A stretch of 20,928 nucleotides of DNA. Origin: Anaerolineae bacterium. GTDB lineage: Bacteria > Chloroflexota > Anaerolineae > 4572-78. The stretch lies in assembly GCA_027022125.1 (NCBI GenBank), contig JALVZI010000399.1, forward strand, positions 4,428-25,355. The letters are read 5' to 3'. The notes beneath the pieces are model-generated. The model was given only the letters and a program-made list of their open reading frames with translations. It was not told the origin of the DNA and made no database searches. Positions 1-5,018 of this stretch are shown piece by piece. The first letter of the stretch is position 1. The number at the start of each line of letters is the position of its first letter. Both the position numbers and the translations under genes were made by a program.

Positions 1-1
1 G

Positions 2-112
2 AAAGATTTTTTGATATACAACACCACCGAAATTGAACGCTGGCGACGCAGCAAAAACCATGTCATCGCTCGCGCACTGAATGAAGGGAAAGTGGTGTAT
101 GAGCGACCGTGA
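2..112 (+). CDS. C-terminal fragment of a probable MNT-type nucleotidyltransferase
   Basis: An open frame enters from the left edge and ends at TGA 110-112, giving the last 36 residues. The tail has the pattern 'TTEIERWRRSKNHVIARALNEGKVVYERP'-like: an acidic/aromatic segment, then A-L-x-E-G-K-V-V-Y-E-R. This pattern is typical of the C-terminus of small stand-alone nucleotidyltransferase (MNT) domains, which often pair with HEPN proteins in toxin-antitoxin modules. The catalytic GSxxxG...DxD part lies outside the window, so activity cannot be judged. No HEPN gene follows; the next 393 bp are repeats. The family call rests only on this tail. Confidence 0.55.
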   Translation, partial: KDFLIYNTTEIERWRRSKNHVIARALNEGKVVYERP

Positions 113-136
113 TTTTGCCCGAACGTGGTAATTGAG

Positions 137-367
137 ATGTCATTGCGAGGCGCGTAGCGCCTAACTCAATGAAAAATGAACAATGGGCTGTTGAAAATGT
201 GATGTGATATGTGATAACCTTCTTGTTATTCGTCCATTCACGAACTCGTTCCTTCCACACTCAAAGCGTAGAAGGCAACCGGGGAATTCGCAAATGAGAA
301 TCATTAATCACCAATTAACTAATAACCAATGACTGACCACCACTTCGCCTGCGGCTTGCAATGACAT
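137..367. repeat. Inverted repeat ATGTCATTGC / GCAATGACAT
   Basis: ATGTCATTGC at 137-146 is perfectly complementary to GCAATGACAT at 358-367. Each arm continues into GC-rich sequence (GAGGCGCGTAGCGCC on the left, CGCCTGCGGC on the right). This resembles the widespread GTCATTGCGAG-type dispersed palindromic repeats of bacteria. No transposase is present and no target duplication was found, so it may be a dispersed palindromic repeat pair and not a transposon. Confidence 0.5.
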
Positions 368-380
368 ATTTCCGGTCAAC

Positions 381-402
381 GCGCGGAAATAAATTTCCGC
401 GC
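381..402. repeat. Palindrome GCGCGGAAAT-AA-ATTTCCGCGC
   Basis: The two 10-bp arms (381-390 and 393-402) are perfectly complementary with a 2-base centre. There is no T-tract after it, so a terminator role is not supported. It lies among other palindromes and probably belongs to the same class of dispersed elements. Confidence 0.6.
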
Positions 403-409
403 TCAAAAC

Positions 410-465
410 GTAGGGGCGACCCTTGTGGTCGCCCAAAACAGGGCAGCCACAAGGGCTGCCCCTAC
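410..465. repeat. Two adjacent hairpins with mutually complementary arms and loops
   Basis: The first hairpin is GGGCGACC-CTTGT-GGTCGCCC. The second is GGGCAGCC-ACAAG-GGCTGCCC. Each has an 8-bp stem and a 5-base loop, and the loops CTTGT and ACAAG are complementary. The outer ends GTAGG and CCTAC pair as well, so the whole 56 bp also folds as one long, nearly perfect inverted repeat. It looks like a dispersed palindromic element and not a gene-specific signal. Confidence 0.7.
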
Positions 466-505
466 GATATTCGAAGCAAGCAACTGTGCGCTGTAACTTT
501 GAACT

Positions 506-2716
506 TTGAACTTAAAACCTGAAACCCTAAAATGGATACTCATAGCTCTGTTTGTGGGATGGCTGTTTTATGTGGCGGGTATCTATTTCGTCACCCAAAA
601 ACCGGTATCTCCCGCCGATATTCCGCTGATTACCGCAAGTTTGCGCCAACCGACCGCGTTTTCAGCGGCAGGACTGGGGCACACCACGCTGAATGTGCTG
701 GCGGCGCTGTGGCTGTGGGCAATTGCGCTCGGCATCGGCGGCTGGCTGTGGCAGTGGCTCGCGCCGGACAGAAAAAATAGTCCACAGATACACACAGATG
801 AACGCAGATATTCATCCGTTCTCAAAAATTTGCTATCAAAATCTGTGAAAATCTGTGTCCATCTGTGGACAAACCAACCTGAGCAACTTTCCACCGAGCG
901 ATTGATTTTCGGCGCGGGGCTGGGCATCGGCGCGTTGGGACTCCTCACCTTCGGGCTGGGGCTGGCGGGCTGGCTCACCCGCCCCGTTATTTTCGGTATG
1001 CTGGGCGTACTGTCAATAGTGGCAATCCCAAAATTACGTTTCACGTTTCACGTTTCACGTTTCAAACGGTTCCCAGCACACATACCACTGATGGCAACAG
1101 CCTTTCTCTCCATCACCCTTTTTCTCGCCTTCACCATCGCCCTACTCCCCCCCACCGACTGGGATGGGCTGGGGTATCATCTGGTGGGACCCAAATTATA
1201 TCTGCAACAACATAACATCTTTCCATCCATTGATTTTCCATCCCTCAGCTATCCCGGCTTGCTGGAAATGAACTTCGCGCTGGCAATGGCAGTGCGCGGC
1301 GACATATCCGCCAAACTGATGCACTTCGGCTTTGTCTTTCTGCTGGGGGGACTGGTATGGCTCATCGCGCGGAAATTCCTGCGGATGAAATCCGGTCGGC
1401 TGGCGCTGCTCTTCCTTTTTTCCATGCCGATGGTGCCGACGCTGGCGGGTTGGGCATATAACGATTTGGCGTTGGCATTTTTCGAGTTGGCGGCGGTATA
1501 TTTTTTAGTTTACAGTTTTCAGTCGTCAGTTTTCAGTCGGCGGGCGTTGGTGCTGAGCGGCATTTTTGCCGGGCTGGCGATGGGGCTGAAATACACCAGC
1601 GCGGTGGCGGTCGGCACAGTGGGCGTGCTGCTGCTGTGGCAACTGTGGCGCAGAAAAGAATCGCCGGCAAACAGCCTCCGCGCGGTGGCGGCATTTGCGC
1701 TCCCCGCGCTGGCGGTGGGGTCGCCGTGGTATCTCAAAAATTGGCTGTTCACCGGAAACCCCGTGTACCCCTTTCTGTTCGGCGGCGTTTTTTGGGATGA
1801 TTTCCGCGCGGCGGCATACGCCGGCGCCGGTTCGGGCATCGGCTGGAACTGGGCGGCGCTGGCGAGTCTGCCCGTGCAATTGACGCTCGGCGTGCGGGAT
1901 GCAAATTTCACCGACGGACGCACCGGCGTGCTGTTTCTGGCATTGCTGCCACCGGTGCTGATGTATGGCATCTTTCGCTATCGAAAAAAGGTTCAGCCCC
2001 CTGCCCTGTCCATCCTGCTGATGTTCGCGCTGGCGCAATTTGCCTTTTGGACGCTCGGCGTGGTGTGGTCAGCGGGGCTGTGGCAAAGCCGTCTGCTGCT
2101 GCCAATGTTTGTCGCGCTGTCGCCCGCGCTGGCGTGGATTGTGGACGACCTCGCCCATCTCGACCACCCGCAATTTTCCCTGCGCCAATTTCTGTTGCTG
2201 TTCATCGCTTTTGCACTCACGCTCGGTGTGGTTGACCAACTCTTTGCCAACCACATCGGCAGCCGCACCGGCTGGGTTTACTACCGCCCCGACCGCTATA
2301 TCGGCGGCGCAGAATCGCGCGCCGATTATCTTTCGCGGCGAACCGGCGCGCATTTCCGCGCATTGAGCAGGTTGAACCGCGAACTTCCCGCCGATGCGGT
2401 GGTGCAATTTCTGTGGGAACCGCGCACTTATTTTTGCCAAATCGACTGTCACCCCGACGGTATTCTGGACATTTACGGGCATTGGCAGTATCTTTATGGA
2501 AAGGATGCCGCCGCCATCAATGCCGCCCTACGCCGCGACGGCGTCACGCATGTGTTGGTTTTCTCCGCCGGATTGGATTTTCTGCTGCACGACCCGTCCG
2601 TGCCCCCAAAAGACCGCCCCGACGTGACGCTGCTCAATCGGCTGGAAAATGATTTTTGGGATGAAGTTTTTTCGCTGAACGGGGCATACACGGTATTCGT
2701 GATTCGTGATTCGTGA
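506..2716 (+). CDS. Polytopic GT-C/GT39-like glycosyltransferase, repeat-invaded
   Basis: A 736-residue membrane protein with roughly a dozen hydrophobic segments and a soluble C-terminal region from about residue 595. The first large extracytoplasmic loop has the acidic motif PPTDWDGLGYHL (Asp218, Asp220), the position where GT-C enzymes place catalytic/metal acidic residues. The likely role is transfer of a sugar from a polyprenyl-phosphate donor outside the membrane; donor and acceptor are unknown. The C-terminal part carries a Cys pair (YFCQIDC) and a GVTHVLV strand. The start is uncertain: an in-frame TGA at 500-502 forces it to TTG 506 or later, there is no Shine-Dalgarno sequence, and the TTG lies in a GAACTTT heptamer array. 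Repeat sequences are translated in frame at residues about 91-123, 177-186 and 334-346, all between hydrophobic segments. The last codons and the stop lie in another array. Confidence 0.8.
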   Translation: MNLKPETLKWILIALFVGWLFYVAGIYFVTQKPVSPADIPLITASLRQPTAFSAAGLGHTTLNVLAALWLWAIALGIGGWLWQWLAPDRKNSPQIHTDERRYSSVLKNLLSKSVKICVHLWTNQPEQLSTERLIFGAGLGIGALGLLTFGLGLAGWLTRPVIFGMLGVLSIVAIPKLRFTFHVSRFKRFPAHIPLMATAFLSITLFLAFTIALLPPTDWDGLGYHLVGPKLYLQQHNIFPSIDFPSLSYPGLLEMNFALAMAVRGDISAKLMHFGFVFLLGGLVWLIARKFLRMKSGRLALLFLFSMPMVPTLAGWAYNDLALAFFELAAVYFLVYSFQSSVFSRRALVLSGIFAGLAMGLKYTSAVAVGTVGVLLLWQLWRRKESPANSLRAVAAFALPALAVGSPWYLKNWLFTGNPVYPFLFGGVFWDDFRAAAYAGAGSGIGWNWAALASLPVQLTLGVRDANFTDGRTGVLFLALLPPVLMYGIFRYRKKVQPPALSILLMFALAQFAFWTLGVVWSAGLWQSRLLLPMFVALSPALAWIVDDLAHLDHPQFSLRQFLLLFIAFALTLGVVDQLFANHIGSRTGWVYYRPDRYIGGAESRADYLSRRTGAHFRALSRLNRELPADAVVQFLWEPRTYFCQIDCHPDGILDIYGHWQYLYGKDAAAINAALRRDGVTHVLVFSAGLDFLLHDPSVPPKDRPDVTLLNRLENDFWDEVFSLNGAYTVFVIRDS
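780..870. repeat. Intragenic inverted repeat of ATCTGTG units
   Basis: GTCCACAGAT (780-789) pairs with ATCTGTGGAC (861-870). Between them are further CACAGATGAACGCAGAT and ATCTGTGAAAATCTGTG units in opposite orientations. The same ATCTGTG unit forms two intergenic copies at 3027-3079 and 3283-3334. Here it is translated in frame as a polar, basic stretch (residues about 91-123) between two hydrophobic segments of the membrane protein, as expected for an insertion tolerated in a cytoplasmic loop. Confidence 0.75.
1036..1063. repeat. Four perfect copies of heptamer ACGTTTC inside a gene
   Basis: ACGTTTC is repeated four times without a mismatch. It is translated as RFTFHVSRF-like basic/aromatic residues between two hydrophobic segments of the first glycosyltransferase-like protein. 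The same heptamer occurs three times at 4994-5014, at the start of the third membrane protein gene. Confidence 0.9.
1507..1541. repeat. Five AGTTTTC/AGTCGTC-type heptamers inside a gene
   Basis: In register: AGTTTAC, AGTTTTC, AGTCGTC, AGTTTTC, AGTCGGC. They encode the YSFQSSVFSR-type stretch (about residues 334-346) between two hydrophobic helices of the first membrane protein. It is a different heptamer family from the ACGTTTC array 450 bp upstream. Confidence 0.8.
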
Positions 2717-2749
2717 GGCGTGAGGCGTGAGGCGTGAGGCGTGAGGCGT
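2701..2749. repeat. GATTCGT x2 plus GAGGCGT x5 heptamer array at the gene end
   Basis: Seven contiguous heptamers. The first two (GATTCGT) encode the final residues of the first membrane protein, and its TGA stop (2714-2716) is made by the junction to the first GAGGCGT copy. The five GAGGCGT copies are perfect, which suggests recent expansion. Confidence 0.9.
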
Positions 2750-2875
2750 GAAAATCTAATTTTTCTGTCCGATTGTCAAATCCCCTCCTCACGGTTCACG
2801 GTTTCAAGTCGCTCCAATTATTGTTTCCGAGTAACCGTCGAAGCCAAAAGAATCAGTCGGTTCGCGCCAAAATCC

Positions 2876-2903
2876 GTAGGGGCGGCTCGCGAGCCGCCCC
2901 TAC
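2876..2903. repeat. Perfect 28-bp palindrome GTAGGGGCGGCTCG/CGAGCCGCCCCTAC
   Basis: The two 14-bp halves are exactly complementary with no spacer. The outer GTAGGGGC matches the outer arms of the hairpin pair at 410-465, so these belong to one dispersed family. No T-tract follows. Confidence 0.85.
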
Positions 2904-2958
2904 CCCCCACTTCTGTATTTTGGCTTGCCAGAAATTAAGTCCTTGCCGAGTTCAATGA

Positions 2959-2993
2959 TTCGTAGAGACGCCCCAATTGGGCGTCTCTACGAA
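2959..2993. repeat. Hairpin TTCGTAGAGACGCCC-CAATT-GGGCGTCTCTACGAA
   Basis: A perfect 15-bp stem with a 5-base loop, followed by AATG and not a T-run. It is probably another dispersed palindromic unit of the CGTAG...CTACG type and not a terminator. Confidence 0.8.
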
Positions 2994-3026
2994 AATGCCA
3001 CTGCGGTGAGATAAAACACAGAAAAA

Positions 3027-3079
3027 ATCCGTGACCATCCGTGTTATCTGTGTTAATCCGTGTTCTATTCAATCTATGG
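3027..3079. repeat. ATCYGTG-type element, copy A
   Basis: About 53 bp of ATCCGTG/ATCTGTGTT units ending TTCTATTCAATCTATGG. It is a direct-orientation relative of 3283-3334 with the same unit order and the same tail. It flanks the MITE on its left. Confidence 0.7.
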
Positions 3080-3102
3080 CCGGGTAGTTACAAATAACAT
3101 TC

Positions 3103-3263
3103 GTAACTATTCAGCGTGCAATGGTATCGTGCCGATTTCACCCTTCGATACGCCCTACGGGCTACTCAGGATGAAATCGGCAGGGAAAAACGCATCCTGA
3201 GTAGCGGTTCGCTGCGCGAACCGCGTATCGAAGGGCGTTTTTCCCGTTTCCCTGAATAGTTAC
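3103..3263. mobile_element. 161-bp MITE with GTAA-type ends and 8-bp target duplication
   Basis: The terminal inverted repeats GTAACTATTCAG (3103-3114) and CTGAATAGTTAC (3252-3263) match over all 12 bp. The element is flanked by identical 8-bp direct repeats TAACATTC (3095-3102 and 3264-3271). An 8-bp target duplication and ends beginning 5'-GTAA are features of the IS66 family, so this is probably a non-autonomous element moved by an IS66-type transposase. Inside are two palindromic units: 3131-3181 (GCCGATTTCA arms) and 3183-3245 (GGGAAAAACGC arms). The second has a core hairpin CGGTTCGC-TGC-GCGAACCG. Both cores carry CCTTCGATAC / TACTCAGGAT sequences. No coding capacity is visible. Confidence 0.85.
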
Positions 3264-3282
3264 TAACATTCAAACATTCAAA

Positions 3283-3334
3283 ATCTGTGTTCATCCATAT
3301 CATCTGTGTTATCTGTGTTCTATTTAACCTGTGG
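3283..3334. repeat. ATCTGTG-type element, copy B
   Basis: About 52 bp of ATCTGTGTT units ending TTCTATTTAACCTGTGG. It is a diverged direct copy of 3027-3079 on the other side of the MITE, and related to the inverted repeat inside the first membrane protein gene. Confidence 0.7.
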
Positions 3335-3380
3335 TTGAAATAGGTGCGACCGAATCCAGACAACGCAAAATCCAAATGTC

Positions 3381-3415
3381 ATTCGCTATTCGCTACTCGT
3401 CACTCGCTATTCGCA
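3381..3415. repeat. Five ATTCGCT/ACTCGCT heptamers abutting a start codon
   Basis: In register: ATTCGCT, ATTCGCT, ACTCGTC, ACTCGCT, ATTCGCA. The array ends one base before ATG 3416, so it occupies the place of the ribosome binding site. The same family recurs inside the same gene at 4074-4115. Confidence 0.85.
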
Positions 3416-4987
3416 ATGAATCCGACACAATCCACCCTTTATAAACCGATACTCATTTTGTTCGCCATCAGTCTGCTGGTGCGCGGGGGGACGGCGTGGC
3501 TGGAACGCCAGCCGCACAATTTGGATGAGGCGTATCATACGGTAAACGCCATCACGCTGGCGACGGGCGGCGGCTTCACCGAACATTTCATCTGGAATTA
3601 CCTTTCGCCGCCGGAAACAGCGACGCACCCCGCCAACCGCTACTGGCTGCCCCTCACGGCGATGCTCGCCGCGGCGGGGATGGCGCTCGACGGGGCGACA
3701 TACACGGCGGGGCAGTGGGCGTTTGTGCTGCTATCGGCGCAGCTGCCCCCACTGACTTTTTGGCTGGCGATGCATGTGACGGGCAAGCGGCGGCAGGCAT
3801 GGCTGGCGGCGCTGCTGACGCTGTTCAGCGGCTTTTATTTTGCGGAATGGACGGCGATTGATACTTTCGCGCCGTTCGCGCTGGCGGGTGCGGTCGGTAT
3901 GGTTGCCCTGTGGCGCGCCGCCGAAACCGTCGATTGGCGCTGGACGCTCGCGGCGGGTATCGCGGCGGGATTGGCACATCTCACCCGCGCGGATGGGGCG
4001 TTATTTTTGGTGGTGGGTTTCGGGTTTCCGGCGATACAGTGCAAAATGCAAAATGCAAAATGCAAAAATTTTTACTCGCTACTCGCTACCCGCTATTCGC
4101 TATTCGCTCTCGGCTATTTATTACCCACGTCTCCGTGGTTCATCTGCAATTGGCGGGTGTTCGGGGCGATTTTGCCGCCGGGGGGAACAAAAACACTGTG
4201 GCTGACGCAGTATGATGATATTTTCAGCACCACAGCGACCCTTTCGCTGCCAAATTATCTGGCATGGGGCTGGGGGAACATCTTGCAATCAAAAGTGTGG
4301 GCGGCGTGGATGAATTTCCAAACGCTGGCGGCGGTTATCGGGCTGGTGGTGGTTTTTCCGTTCGCCATCATCGGCTGGTGGCAACTGCGAAAACACCCGC
4401 TCTTTCAAATTTCGGGTGCGTATCTCGCCCTGCTGTGGCTGGCGATGACTTTCGCTTTCACTTTTCCGGGGGTGCGCGGCGCGCTGTTTCACAGTGGCGG
4501 GGCGATGCTGCCGATGGTCGCCATTGCGGGCGTGGTCGGGCTGGATGCCGCCATCGCGTGGGTGGCGCGGCGACGGCGCGGCTGGCACGTTCCCACCGCG
4601 CAGAAGGTTTTCGGCGGGGGATTGGTCTTTTTTGCCGCGCTCATCAGTCTGTTCACCGCCACACAGAAACTTTCCGCGTGGAATGAGCCGTCGCCATACG
4701 CCGCCATCCTCCCCACCCTGCCGAACCCCATCGCGCCCGTGATGGCGGTCAATCCGCCCGCCGTCATCTATTTTGGCGGAAAAAACGCCATCGCCGTGCC
4801 GAATGACCCGCCGGAAACGGTCGTCGCCGTCGCCAAAAAATACGGCGCGGAATATCTGATTCTGGAGAAAAACCATCCCGCGCCGCTGGACAGGCTGTAT
4901 CGGGGAGATGAAACAGTTTCGGGATTGAAATTGCTGGGGGAATTTGATGACGGCGTGCAATTGTGGCAAATGACGAGTGACGAATGA
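3416..4987 (+). CDS. Polytopic GT-C/GT39-like glycosyltransferase, repeat-invaded
   Basis: A 523-residue membrane protein from ATG 3416. A GTG at 3344 would add 24 residues, but those are mostly translated heptamers, so I reject it. The first loop has the acidic motif NLDEAYH (Asp37, Glu38), then a THPANRYWLPLTA segment, a pattern seen in PMT/ArnT-like GT-C transferases. About nine to eleven hydrophobic segments follow, then a soluble C-terminus (from about residue 425) with an AKKYGAEYLILEK strand. Residues about 209-234 are translated GCAAAAT and ACTCGCT heptamers lying between two hydrophobic stretches. No Shine-Dalgarno is visible because the upstream 35 bp are heptamers. The stop overlaps the next start by 4 bp (ATGA). 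Substrate unknown. Confidence 0.8.
   Translation: MNPTQSTLYKPILILFAISLLVRGGTAWLERQPHNLDEAYHTVNAITLATGGGFTEHFIWNYLSPPETATHPANRYWLPLTAMLAAAGMALDGATYTAGQWAFVLLSAQLPPLTFWLAMHVTGKRRQAWLAALLTLFSGFYFAEWTAIDTFAPFALAGAVGMVALWRAAETVDWRWTLAAGIAAGLAHLTRADGALFLVVGFGFPAIQCKMQNAKCKNFYSLLATRYSLFALGYLLPTSPWFICNWRVFGAILPPGGTKTLWLTQYDDIFSTTATLSLPNYLAWGWGNILQSKVWAAWMNFQTLAAVIGLVVVFPFAIIGWWQLRKHPLFQISGAYLALLWLAMTFAFTFPGVRGALFHSGGAMLPMVAIAGVVGLDAAIAWVARRRRGWHVPTAQKVFGGGLVFFAALISLFTATQKLSAWNEPSPYAAILPTLPNPIAPVMAVNPPAVIYFGGKNAIAVPNDPPETVVAVAKKYGAEYLILEKNHPAPLDRLYRGDETVSGLKLLGEFDDGVQLWQMTSDE
4041..4115. repeat. GCAAAAT x4 and ACTCGCT-type x6 heptamer arrays inside a gene
   Basis: GCAAAAT is repeated three times, followed by GCAAAAA (4041-4068). 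After five T's come ACTCGCT, ACTCGCT, ACCCGCT, ATTCGCT, ATTCGCT and CTCGGCT (4074-4115). Both families are read through in frame as a Lys/Cys/Asn-rich then LLATRYSLFA-type stretch between hydrophobic segments of the second membrane protein. Confidence 0.9.
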
Positions 4988-5018
4988 CTAATCACGTTTC
5001 ACGTTTCACGTTTCACAT
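4970..5018. repeat. Seven-heptamer array spanning a stop/start overlap
   Basis: In register: ATGACGA, GTGACGA, ATGACTA, ATCACGT, TTCACGT, TTCACGT, TTCACAT. The third heptamer holds both the TGA stop of the second membrane protein (4985-4987) and the ATG start of the third (4984-4986). The coupling signal between the two genes is therefore itself repeat sequence. Confidence 0.9.

Larger units (their letters stand above)
113..505. other. Repeat-filled intergenic region
   Basis: There is no credible gene in these 393 bases. They hold a 10-bp inverted repeat enclosing about 230 bp (137-146 and 358-367), degenerate heptamers of an ACCAATT/AACTAAT type near 299-340, a 10-bp palindrome at 381-402, two hairpins at 410-465 and a GAACTTT heptamer array near 493-512 that runs into the next gene. 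Small frames on either strand here are translations of repeats. Confidence 0.75.
2717..3415. other. 700-bp intergenic region made mostly of repeats
   Basis: No believable gene is present. In order the region holds the end of the GAGGCGT array, degenerate TTCACGG-type sequence near 2790-2810, a 28-bp perfect palindrome, a 15-bp-stem hairpin, an ATCTGTG-type element, a 161-bp MITE with target duplication, a second ATCTGTG-type element, and five ATTCGCT-type heptamers that end exactly at the next start codon. Short frames on both strands here are repeat translations. Confidence 0.8.

Noticed and set aside
583..1044. 153-residue open frame on the minus strand
   Set aside because: It is antisense to the first glycosyltransferase-like gene, low complexity, has no ribosome site, and its composition mirrors the sense frame. 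The same reasoning applies to 4289-4969 and 5056-5520.
506..2716. First glycosyltransferase-like gene as a pseudogene because of repeat insertions
   Set aside because: All insertions keep the frame, the catalytic-loop motif and the C-terminal domain are intact, and the frame is open over 2.2 kb.
2959..2993. Rho-independent terminator
   Set aside because: The stem is strong, but no T-run follows on either strand. The hairpin belongs to a dispersed palindrome family.
3166..3375. 69-residue minus-strand frame
   Set aside because: It translates the MITE palindromes and the ATCTGTG element; no protein features.
3344..3415. Upstream GTG start for the second glycosyltransferase-like gene
   Set aside because: The added 24 residues are largely translated heptamers (HSLFATRHSLFA type). 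ATG 3416 directly precedes the conserved part.
2701..3415. CRISPR-like array
   Set aside because: The repeats are contiguous 7-mers or single palindromes. There are no regular unique spacers and no Cas genes.
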